Shown one piece after another: positions 8,741 through 16,109 of a stretch of 24,056 nucleotides of DNA. Origin of the DNA: JAADHY01 sp964428935. GTDB lineage: Bacteria > Planctomycetota > Planctomycetia > Planctomycetales > Planctomycetaceae. Position 1 is the stretch's first letter, and the number at the start of each line of letters is the position of its first letter. The notes under the pieces were generated by a model. It was not told the DNA's origin. It saw only the letters and a program-made list of their open reading frames with translations, and did no database searches. Both the position numbers and the translations under genes were made by a program. The DNA lies in contig CAYSAG010000045.1 in NCBI GenBank assembly GCA_964428935.1, positions 1 through 24,056 on the forward strand. Reading direction: 5' to 3'.

Positions 8741-9445
8741 CTACCGCTCGTCCGTCTGTCCCTGCCGACCAGGCTCAGCTGTGGCCGAGCTGTCGGACGA
8801 GCACCGACGTTCGCGGTCTTGTTCTCCGCCTGAAGGCGGCAGCGGAGCGGCCAGTCCGTGGACGAAAATGTCAATCAGCGAGTGGACCGCCTCGTCCACC
8901 TCCCGCACTTGGCCCGTCTCCAGCTCATGCTCGGTCATGCCAATGGCCGCTCCGACAAACAAGTCGGCCGCCAGACGCGGGTCCACCGGCCGGAAGTCGC
9001 CCTGCTCGATTCCCTGGCGGATGATGGCTTCGATTTGCTGCACGGCCAGGGTTCGCGCGGTCATTTCCGAGTCCCGCACAAGCGACTGGACGGCCCGGTC
9101 GTTGCACAGAAATTCGAACAACGGCCGGTTCTCAATGAGCCGTTCCCGCCACAGGCGGACAATCCGGGTCAGTTTCTCGACGGCCGACAGGGGCTGGCCG
9201 ACCAAGTCCCGCAACGCCTCCTGCAGCGGCTCGATTGCCCGGTTGTGGACGAATTCGAGCAGAGCCCGCTTCGTGCGGAAGTACTTGTACAGGCTACCTT
9301 TGGCAATTCCCGCCTCGGCGGCCACCCGGTCCATGGTGGCTCCGCTCAGCCCGTGTTGCGTCAACACGTTGACAGCCGCCTCGTAAATGGCCTCGCGGGT
9401 GTACGCGTCCAGCATTTCTTTGCGTTTTTCGGCCAGACCTGGCAT
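8741..9445 (-). CDS. TetR/AcrR-family transcriptional regulator
   Basis: The 234-residue regulator has an N-terminal TetR helix-turn-helix near residues 17-62. Its recognition region reads ATMDRVAAEAGIAKGSLYKY, followed by FRTKRALLEFV. The C-terminal helical domain would bind a ligand and dimerise. The ATG at 9445 is preceded by GGGAGGT with 8 nt spacing. It is the first gene of the minus-strand efflux operon and faces the OMF gene across a region rich in GTGAC inverted repeats. By family precedent it represses both arms until an efflux substrate binds. This regulatory link is inferred from position and operator-like sequence. Confidence 0.92.
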   Translation of the reverse strand: MPGLAEKRKEMLDAYTREAIYEAAVNVLTQHGLSGATMDRVAAEAGIAKGSLYKYFRTKRALLEFVHNRAIEPLQEALRDLVGQPLSAVEKLTRIVRLWRERLIENRPLFEFLCNDRAVQSLVRDSEMTARTLAVQQIEAIIRQGIEQGDFRPVDPRLAADLFVGAAIGMTEHELETGQVREVDEAVHSLIDIFVHGLAAPLPPSGGEQDRERRCSSDSSATAEPGRQGQTDER

Positions 9446-9483
9446 GTCGGAGCACCTCCCTTCGACCGAGCTTGTCTCTAAGG

Positions 9484-9498
9484 CACTGTGTGACAGTG
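9484..9498. promoter_or_regulatory. Operator-like palindrome 1
   Basis: CACTGT-GTG-ACAGTG is a perfect inverted repeat with 6-bp arms and a 3-bp centre. It lies about 40 bp before the tetR start, a typical position for an autoregulatory TetR site. It includes the GTGAC pentamer shared with neighbouring sites. Confidence 0.5.
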
Positions 9499-9518
9499 GG
9501 TTGCGAGCCCGCTTCGCG

Positions 9519-9538
9519 GCGTGACCGTTCCGTCACGC
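9519..9538. promoter_or_regulatory. Operator-like palindrome 2
   Basis: GCGTGAC and GTCACGC form a perfect inverted repeat with 7-bp arms around a 6-bp centre (CGTTCC), 20 bp in total. TetR-family operators are often palindromes of about this length. The half-site GTGAC is the same as in palindromes 1 and 3. Confidence 0.55.
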
Positions 9539-9551
9539 AGGGAACCCATTG

Positions 9552-9564
9552 GTCACAAGGTGAC
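9552..9564. promoter_or_regulatory. Operator-like palindrome 3
   Basis: GTCAC-AAG-GTGAC is a perfect inverted repeat with 5-bp arms. Its GTCAC arm starts exactly 20 bp after the GTCAC arm of palindrome 2, about two helical turns, so bound dimers could lie on the same DNA face. Confidence 0.45.
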
Positions 9565-9853
9565 GGCTGGGTCATTTTACGCGACCGGACAGTCACAGAC
9601 AAGACCCACCGGTCCGCGCCACTTACGACGCCAACGCCGCTCGGCCGCACGTCCCAACACACGACGTCACAACAACTTAAGAAGTCCCGTTGGGCAACCC
9701 GCTCGCCGTAACCGACCGAAGCGCCGACCCGCGAAAGCCCAGGTCTACACAAAAAAGTGGCCCGGCCGAACACAAACGGTCGATTAAGGAACCAAGAGTT
9801 CGGTTTGCGCCAGTCGTGACGAATGAAGCGAGTTTGAGCAGGCAGGGAGGCCA

Positions 9854-11722
9854 ATGGACAGACGAAGACGCGGCGACTCTCCTCGCAGTCTCGACCCCAA
9901 CGGACGAGCGAAGGGTCGGCAAGCCGCCCTACGACGACGACCACCTGCGGCGCGTGGCCGGCCGAGGCGGTTGTTGGTGGCGGCAGTGCTCCTTCTGTCC
10001 GGCTGCACCGAGCTTCGGCACTGGTGGCACAACGGCCTGAAGGTCGGGCCGGAGTACAGCCAGCCGGAGGTGGTGGTCGCGGACCGGTGGCAGGACCAGG
10101 ACGCGGCCGGCCTGCGGACGGACGAGCCGGACTTGTCGGAGTGGTGGACGACGTTGGGCGACCCGGTCTTGACGGAGCTGGTTCGCCGCGTGCGCGAGCA
10201 GAACATTCCGCTGCAAATTGCCCTGTGGCGTGTGGCCGAGTCTCGAGCTCAGCGAGCCATTGCGGCTGGCAGTCTTTTCCCTCAAAAGCAGCAGGCTGTC
10301 GCCTTGTACTCACGGAACCGCACCAGCGAGAACGCTTACCCCATTGACATTTTTGTCGACGCCTTCCCGTTTCCCTTCTACTACGACAACTGGCTGGCTG
10401 GCTTCGACATGGCTTGGGAGCTGGACTTGTGGGGCAAGATTCGTCGCGGTGTGGAGGCGGCGGACGCAGCCTGGCAGGCGTCCGTGGCCGACTACCACGC
10501 CGCGCTGGTCAGTCTGCAGGCCGAAGTCGCGGCGGCGTACGTTCAACTTCGGACGCTCGAGACCCGGCTCGCTCTGGCAAAGAAACACGTTCAGATTCAG
10601 CGCGAGGTGCTGAAGCTGACTCAACAGCGTTTCGACGCCGGCGTGGTCAGCGAAATCGACGTCAAACAGGCGGCGGCGGAATTGGCTGTGCTGGAGGCGG
10701 TCGTTCCGTCCCTCGAAGAGGCGCACCGCAAAGTCCAGAACGCGCTGTGCTTTTTGTTGGGACTGCCGCCTGGGAGTCTGGACGAACTGCTCGGACAGCC
10801 CGCTCCCATTCCAACGCCTCCGCCCGAGCTGGTCGTCGGCATTCCGGCCGACTTGTTGCGCCGACGGCCTGACGTTCAAAAGGCCGAACGGCTGGCGGCC
10901 GCCCAGTGTGCGAAAATCGGCATGGCTGAGGCCGAGCTGTTTCCGCAGTTGGCCATTACGGGCAACATTGCTGTCAACTCGGAAGAGTTTGCCAACTTGT
11001 TCGACGGAATTCACGGCGTCGTCGGGTCGATTGGTCCCGGGTTTCAGTGGAAAATCCTGAACTACGGGCGGCTGAAGAACGCGGTTCGCGTCGAAGAAGC
11101 CCGTTTCCAGCAGGCTCTTTTGAACTACCAGAACACCGTTCTGGCGGCGAACCGCGAGGCGGAGGACGCCATTGTGGCGTACTTGCGGGAGCAGGAACGG
11201 CTGCGGGCGTTGCAGCGAGCCACTCGCGAAGCCGAGGGCGCCCTGCAGCTTGGGCTGAAGCTTTACCAGGAAGGAGTGGTCGACTACCAGCGTGTGCTGG
11301 ACGCTTTGCGTGCCGTGGTCGCTCAACAAGACGCTCTGGCGGCCAGCCAAGGCAAAGTCGTTTTGAACCTCATTGCCGTTTACAAGGCTTTGGGAGGCGG
11401 GTGGGAGGTGCCGCAACGCTCGGCGGAGCCAGAACCGGTTCCGGAAGCCGGTGCCGGCGAGGCGGCCAAGAGTTCGACGCCCGGTGCCGAGACGGGCCCG
11501 GCTGGAGCCGTGCCGCCGCTGCTTCCCGCCGAGCCGGACGCGTCGTCGCTCGGAGCGGCAGCTCGACCCGAACCAGACCAAAAAGCTTCCTCGCCCGACG
11601 GCCCGCCCGGCAGCCAGCCTCCGCCCGCACCGGCGCCGCGCGGCCAGACAGGCTCGGGTCTCGACAAGCCGCAGCCTGACTCGCCCAGGCAGAACGAAAG
11701 CAGCCGGAGGAAAGAGAAATGA
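9854..11722 (+). CDS. TolC/NodT-type outer-membrane efflux lipoprotein
   Basis: The 622-residue outer-membrane factor supplies the exit duct of the RND pump. An Arg-rich N-terminus precedes the hydrophobic run LLVAAVLLLSG and the lipobox Cys at 51. It is followed by the family signature VGPEYSQPEV and W79. Residues 188-198 read WELDLWGKIRR, typical of the NodT subfamily, and a second repeat contains IPADLLRRRPDVQKAE. The core ends near residue 515. A tail of about 100 residues rich in Pro, Ala, Glu and Ser then runs to a basic end, which is unusual for the family. ATG 9854 has GGGAGG only 3 nt upstream; a TTG at 9971 is an alternative start but would leave the signal without positive charges. 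It is divergent from tetR, and its stop overlaps the flavodoxin start as ATGA. Confidence 0.92.
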   Translation: MDRRRRGDSPRSLDPNGRAKGRQAALRRRPPAARGRPRRLLVAAVLLLSGCTELRHWWHNGLKVGPEYSQPEVVVADRWQDQDAAGLRTDEPDLSEWWTTLGDPVLTELVRRVREQNIPLQIALWRVAESRAQRAIAAGSLFPQKQQAVALYSRNRTSENAYPIDIFVDAFPFPFYYDNWLAGFDMAWELDLWGKIRRGVEAADAAWQASVADYHAALVSLQAEVAAAYVQLRTLETRLALAKKHVQIQREVLKLTQQRFDAGVVSEIDVKQAAAELAVLEAVVPSLEEAHRKVQNALCFLLGLPPGSLDELLGQPAPIPTPPPELVVGIPADLLRRRPDVQKAERLAAAQCAKIGMAEAELFPQLAITGNIAVNSEEFANLFDGIHGVVGSIGPGFQWKILNYGRLKNAVRVEEARFQQALLNYQNTVLAANREAEDAIVAYLREQERLRALQRATREAEGALQLGLKLYQEGVVDYQRVLDALRAVVAQQDALAASQGKVVLNLIAVYKALGGGWEVPQRSAEPEPVPEAGAGEAAKSSTPGAETGPAGAVPPLLPAEPDASSLGAAARPEPDQKASSPDGPPGSQPPPAPAPRGQTGSGLDKPQPDSPRQNESSRRKEK

Positions 11723-12402
11723 GCCGTCGAGAACGCGTCGTTGGCACGCTTCGGAAGCGACGGGTGGTCGTTGTCTGCGGGCTCGCGCTACTGGTGGCCG
11801 GCTTGAGGCAGACGTGGGCAGCCGACGGCCGGCAGCACACCGCCCGGCGCGACGCCGGTCCGTCCGGTCGCCCGAAAGTGCTGGTTGTGTACTACTCGCT
11901 GACGGGAAACACCGAGCGAATGGCTCGCGCGGTGGCCGACGGAGTCCGCTCGGTGCCGCAAGTCGACGTGCAGGTCAAACGGGTCGAAGAGGTGACCAAG
12001 GAGGACTTGCAGGCGGCCGACGGACTGATTTTGGGCTCGCCCACCTACTTCGCGAACATTCCGGGCGAAATGAAGCGACGGCTCGACCTGTGGAACTGGA
12101 AGTGGAAGGTCGACTTCACCGACAAAATCGGCGGAGCGTTCGCGACCGGTGGCGGACAAATGGGCGGAAAGGAGCACGTCGCCATTTCCCTACTGCTTTT
12201 CCTGCTCAACAACCGCATGATTGTGGCCGGGCCGCTGTTCCAGGACGAGACGGGCGAAGACAAGTGGGGCGAAATTGGAGCCGGAGCCATGACCGGACCG
12301 ATTGACCCGGGCGTGAGCGAGGTCGAGGAGGAAAGCGGTCGCCGGCTGGGGCGACGAATTGCGACCCTGGTGCGCCGGTGGCGTTCGGTCCGGACGCGTT
12401 GA
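11719..12402 (+). CDS. Flavodoxin/WrbA-like quinone reductase with export signal
   Basis: The 227-residue protein has a flavodoxin fold from about residue 52. VLVVYYSLTGNTERMA holds the FMN phosphate loop at S60-T65, GSPTYFANIPGEMK corresponds to the second flavin loop, and GGGQMGGKE resembles the WrbA/NQO flavin site. The likely reaction is NAD(P)H-dependent quinone or flavin reduction. Unusually, residues 1-36 look like a signal peptide: twin Arg at 14-15 before VVVVCGLALLVAGL and a cleavage-like TWA-AD at 34/35. A Tat route would suit a protein exported with FMN already bound, but the motif is not a perfect SRRxFLK. The start ATG overlaps the OMF stop as ATGA, so translation is coupled. 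A membrane-anchored protein or a misjudged start are alternatives; no internal Met lies before the P-loop region. Confidence 0.85.
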   Translation: MSRRERVVGTLRKRRVVVVCGLALLVAGLRQTWAADGRQHTARRDAGPSGRPKVLVVYYSLTGNTERMARAVADGVRSVPQVDVQVKRVEEVTKEDLQAADGLILGSPTYFANIPGEMKRRLDLWNWKWKVDFTDKIGGAFATGGGQMGGKEHVAISLLLFLLNNRMIVAGPLFQDETGEDKWGEIGAGAMTGPIDPGVSEVEEESGRRLGRRIATLVRRWRSVRTR

Positions 12403-12613
12403 CCCGGCGCGACCGTCGGTCGGTTCAACGAGGCTCCTGTCGAGTTGCGGACGGCGGCCCGTCCAGTTCGTCTTGTCGAACCGCGAGCTGCCACCGTCGG
12501 TCGCCGCGCTGCTCCGGTCCACGCGTCGTCCCACGAGTCGCGGCCGAACGCTTCGAAGCGAACAAGCCGAGAGCCCCCGGGCCGCACAAGACGCTTCGCG
12601 GTCTCCCGACCGC
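12403..12613. other. Convergent intergenic region with short palindromes
   Basis: This 211-bp gap separates two genes that end toward each other. CGACC-GTC-GGTCG (12410-12422) can form a small hairpin just past the flavodoxin stop. CGCTTCGAAGCG (12549-12560) is a perfect 12-bp palindrome. No T-run follows either one, so terminator function is only possible. Confidence 0.3.
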
Positions 12614-13375
12614 TTACTCGCAAAGTTCGCGGTAGAGCCGCTCGAAACGCTCTTTCAGTTCGTCGTGAGACTGCCGCAGCGAGCGCAGCTCGTTCTGCAG
12701 CTCGGCGACGGCCTCCGCCGTCTGCTGCAGTTCCGCCTCGAGCCGTTCGACCCGTTGCTGCCACTGGCTGGCCGGTGCGGCCGCGGCCGCTGGACGTTCG
12801 ACGCCGGGCGGCGCCGGTTGCTCGTGGACGACCGCCTGCTCCAGCCGGACGTTCTCTTCGGGCAAGTACCACGTGTGGTCCACCAGCACGCCGCGGCGCT
12901 GGAGCGGGCCGTTGGCCTGGACCAGTCCCATTTCCATTAGGCCCCGGAGCTCCTCGCGCAGTTGCTCCAGCGTTTCAATCGGAACCATTCGGCTGGCCCG
13001 CGCTCGCAGCTCGCCCAGCGTCTGCCGTCCTCGCAGGAGCAGCTCTGTGAAGACGGCCAGTTGCGGTTCAGTGAACGTGAAGCGGTGTCGCATGTAGTGC
13101 CGGTAGCGTTCCACCCGGCCCGACTCGGTGTGAACCACGGCCGCCAGCCCGAGCTTCCTGAGCCCGTCGAGTGCTTCCAGCACGTCTTCGGGGTCGTAGT
13201 TGGTCACCGGGTTCCGGTTGCTCTTTTGGTTGCAGCCGGTCACCAGCGCGTTCAGCGTCAAAGGGTAGTACTCCGGCGTCGTCAGGCCCTTTTCGACCAA
13301 GACGCCAAGAACTCGTCGCTGTGCGGGTGGCAGAGCCGAAATTTGGGGTGTCTCGGCACTGGCGGTGTCGTCCAT
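12614..13375 (-). CDS. YceH/DUF480 (UPF0502) family protein
   Basis: The 253-residue protein belongs to the DUF480 family, which forms two winged-helix domains and has no settled function. The family signature is clear: LPPAQRRVLGVLVEKGLTTP, then YYPLTLNALVTGCNQKSNR and NYDPEDV. The second domain includes RHRFTFTEPQLAVFTELLLRG and RTLGEL-like text. A linker rich in Ala and Pro follows, and the last 55 residues form a predicted coiled coil, as in related proteins. The ATG at 13375 has AAGGAG 5 nt upstream; a TTG at 13420 in frame is a less likely start. It lies 103 bp after alaS on the same strand and may be its distal operon gene. Confidence 0.88.
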   Translation of the reverse strand: MDDTASAETPQISALPPAQRRVLGVLVEKGLTTPEYYPLTLNALVTGCNQKSNRNPVTNYDPEDVLEALDGLRKLGLAAVVHTESGRVERYRHYMRHRFTFTEPQLAVFTELLLRGRQTLGELRARASRMVPIETLEQLREELRGLMEMGLVQANGPLQRRGVLVDHTWYLPEENVRLEQAVVHEQPAPPGVERPAAAAAPASQWQQRVERLEAELQQTAEAVAELQNELRSLRQSHDELKERFERLYRELCE

Positions 13376-13478
13376 GGCACTCCTTCCCGTTGCAGAAGCA
13401 AGAGCGTCGGCTGTTTGCAAAGACGTTCGCAGTGAAGCCAGGGCACAACGAGGTTGCAGCTGGTCGAGGCTGGTTCGT

Positions 13479-16109
13479 TCAGCCGGCTTGCAGCTTCGAC
13501 CGGTAGTAGTCCGCGCCGGCTTTCAGAGCCTCGGGCAGTTTTTCCGGCAGCTTGCCGCCCGCCTCGGCCATGTCCGGTCGTCCGCCGCCTCCGCCGCCGA
13601 CGACCTTTGCCGCCGTGCGCACACACTCGGCTGCGTTGACTCCTTGCTTGGCCAAGTCCTTGCTGACGGCGGCCGTGAGAGCCACTTTGCCGTCGCGCAC
13701 GGTGCCGAGCAGAATGGCGGCTTGCCCCGCCTTGGCTCGGATTTGGTCGACCAGTTCCCGCATGGTTTCGCGGTCCGCTCCGTCCAGCTGGTGCGCGACG
13801 ACGGCCACACCGTTGACCGTTTCGGCCGACTGCACCAGCTGCTCCGCCAAGCTCTGCGCCGTCTGGCTGGCGACCTGCGACATTTGCCGTCGAGCCTCTT
13901 TCACTTCGGCCAGCAACGACTCGACGCGCCGAGTCAGCTCGTCCGGCCGCGGCGTTTTCAGCAAAGCCATGAGCCGCTTGAGGACGTCTTCGGTTTCGCG
14001 AATTCGCTGCAACGCCTTGGGGCCGGTCAGCGCGGTGACCCGTCGGACGCCCTTGGCCACCGGCTCGTCGCCAACAATCTTGAACAACCCGACCTGTCCG
14101 GTGCTGGTCAGGTGTGTTCCGCCGCACAACTCGGCGCTGAAGTCTCCCATTCGGACCACGCGGACTCGGTCCGGGTACTTTTCGCCGAACAGAGCCAGGG
14201 CGCCGCTCTTTCGGGCTTCTTCCAAAGGCATGACGGCCGTTTGAACGGGAGCTCCCTCGGCAATGCGACGGCAAACCTCGTCTTCAATTCGGCGGATTTG
14301 TTCGTCGGTCAGCGGTCCCCGGTGCGTGAAGTCGAACCGCAGGTAGTCTTGTTCGACTTTGGAGCCGCGCTGCGTAGCGTTGGGCCCGAGCACTTTGCGC
14401 AGAGCGTAGTGGAGCAGGTGCGTAGCCGAGTGAGCTCGGCGAATGCCCGCCCGCCGCTCGGCGTCCACTTGCGCCTGGACCGTGTCGCCGACGGACAGCG
14501 TTCCGGAACGCAACCGACCAATGTGAACAATCAGGTCGCCGTCGCGTTGCGTGTCGACCACTCGAAACTGACACTGCTCGCTGCTCAGGTACCCGGTGTC
14601 GCCGACCTGTCCACCGGCCTCGCCGTAGAAAGGAGTGCGGTCCAAGACCACTCCGACCAGCTCGGTCTTCGTCTGCTGGTCGACCTTCTGGACCAACTGC
14701 TGGTCGGCAATCAGAGCCACCACTCGCGCTTCGGCCTCGGTGGTCTCGTACCCCAGAAACTCGGTCTCCTTCACCCGTTTCCGCAGGTCGGCCAGCGGGC
14801 CTTCGACCATGACTGCGTCGACGAACGCGCCGCTGCCACTGACCCGCTTCAGCTCTTCCATTCGTTCGTTGAAGCGTTCGCGGTCGACGGACAGGCCGTG
14901 TCGAGCGGCCATGGCCTCGGTCAGTTCAATGAGGAAGCCGTCGGTTTGGTGCAAGTCGAAGGCGTCGTCGCCCGAAATGACCGTGCGTCCTTCGGCCTTG
15001 GTCTTCTCGACAATGCGTTCAAACTTGTGAATGCCCCGCTCGAGCGTGTCGAGGAACTGCGCTTCCTCTTCGCGAATGATGTTCGCAACCGACTCGGCCG
15101 TTTCCTGCAGCTCCGGGTACGGGTTTTTCATCAGCTCGACGACGACCGGCACCAGCGTGTACAGGAACGGTTCGTGCTTGCCCAGCAAGTAGCCTTCCAG
15201 GAAAGCTCGGCGCAGCAACTGACGCACGACGTACGCCTGTTTTTCCGTACCCGGCTCGACGCCCTCGTGAACGCAGAACGTGACCGCTCGAATGTGGTCG
15301 GCAATGCGACGCAGCGGACGTCCTTGTGGGCCTTCGAACTCGTAGCGCACTCCGACCGCCTCGCCGGCCGCTTCGCACAGCGGCCGCAGAATGTCGATTT
15401 CAAAATTGCTGGACACGCCCTGCAGCACCGAAGCCGCTCGTTCCAACCCCATGCCCGTGTCAATGTTCTTCTTGGGCAGAGGGTGCAAGTTGTTCGGCGG
15501 CGGTCCGACGCGGTTGAACTGCGTGAAGACCAAGTTCCAGATTTCGACCGGCTCGCCGCCGCCGGGCGGGTGGTAAAAAATTTCGCTACAGGGACCACAA
15601 ACGCCGTCTGGGCCTTCGGACGGAGCTCCAGCCGGCCAAAAGTTCTCGTACTCGTCGTTTCGAGCGATTTTCTCCGGCGGCAGTCCGATTTCCTTGCGCC
15701 AGATTTCGTACGCCTCGTCGTCGTCGACGTAAACCGACGCCGAAAGCCGCTCGGGGTCCAGCCCCAGCCACTTCTTGTCCGTCAGGAACTCCCACGCCCA
15801 CACAATGGCTTCGCGTTTGAAGTAGTCGCCGAAGGAGAAATTCCCCAGCATTTCGAAAAACGTGTGGTGGTAGGGCGTGACGCCGACTTTTTCAATGTCG
15901 CCGGTCCGGAGGCATTTCTGGCAGGTCGTCGCGCGAGTGAACTCCAGCTTGCCAATGCCCAGAAATTGCTCCTTGAACTGGTTCATTCCCGCCGGCGTGA
16001 ACAGCACCGTCGGGTCGTTGCGCGGAACCAGCACGTCGCTGGGGCGCCGCACGCACCCTTTCGACTCGAAGAACGACAAGAACTTCTCGCGCAGCTCGTC
16101 AGTTCTCAT
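13479..16109 (-). CDS. alaS: Alanyl-tRNA synthetase
   Basis: The 876-residue enzyme charges tRNA-Ala and has the same length as the E. coli enzyme. The N-terminal class II core starts MRTDELREKFLSFFESKGC and contains LFTPAGMNQFKEQFLG. The editing domain carries both zinc-binding parts: HSATH at H560/H564 and CGGTH at C662/H666, each four residues earlier than in E. coli. The C-Ala domain contains a Gly-rich run followed by RPDMAEAGG. The start ATG at 16109 lies inside the end of the upstream protease gene (11-nt overlap), so expression is probably coupled. All key residues are present. Confidence 0.98.
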   Translation of the reverse strand: MRTDELREKFLSFFESKGCVRRPSDVLVPRNDPTVLFTPAGMNQFKEQFLGIGKLEFTRATTCQKCLRTGDIEKVGVTPYHHTFFEMLGNFSFGDYFKREAIVWAWEFLTDKKWLGLDPERLSASVYVDDDEAYEIWRKEIGLPPEKIARNDEYENFWPAGAPSEGPDGVCGPCSEIFYHPPGGGEPVEIWNLVFTQFNRVGPPPNNLHPLPKKNIDTGMGLERAASVLQGVSSNFEIDILRPLCEAAGEAVGVRYEFEGPQGRPLRRIADHIRAVTFCVHEGVEPGTEKQAYVVRQLLRRAFLEGYLLGKHEPFLYTLVPVVVELMKNPYPELQETAESVANIIREEEAQFLDTLERGIHKFERIVEKTKAEGRTVISGDDAFDLHQTDGFLIELTEAMAARHGLSVDRERFNERMEELKRVSGSGAFVDAVMVEGPLADLRKRVKETEFLGYETTEAEARVVALIADQQLVQKVDQQTKTELVGVVLDRTPFYGEAGGQVGDTGYLSSEQCQFRVVDTQRDGDLIVHIGRLRSGTLSVGDTVQAQVDAERRAGIRRAHSATHLLHYALRKVLGPNATQRGSKVEQDYLRFDFTHRGPLTDEQIRRIEDEVCRRIAEGAPVQTAVMPLEEARKSGALALFGEKYPDRVRVVRMGDFSAELCGGTHLTSTGQVGLFKIVGDEPVAKGVRRVTALTGPKALQRIRETEDVLKRLMALLKTPRPDELTRRVESLLAEVKEARRQMSQVASQTAQSLAEQLVQSAETVNGVAVVAHQLDGADRETMRELVDQIRAKAGQAAILLGTVRDGKVALTAAVSKDLAKQGVNAAECVRTAAKVVGGGGGGRPDMAEAGGKLPEKLPEALKAGADYYRSKLQAG

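Larger units (their letters stand above)
9446..9853. promoter_or_regulatory. Divergent control region of the efflux locus
   Basis: This 408-bp non-coding stretch lies between tetR and the OMF gene. It contains eight GTGAC or GTCAC pentamers, six of them between 9490 and 9596, with others at 9666-9670 and 9816-9820. Several form inverted repeats and are listed separately. No clean -35/-10 pair stood out on either strand. The OMF gene is preceded by GGGAGG at 9845-9850. Confidence 0.6.

Noticed and set aside
9446..9853. CRISPR-like array in the efflux control region
   Set aside because: The repeats are 5-7 bp, in both orientations and irregularly spaced, which fits operators rather than a CRISPR array.
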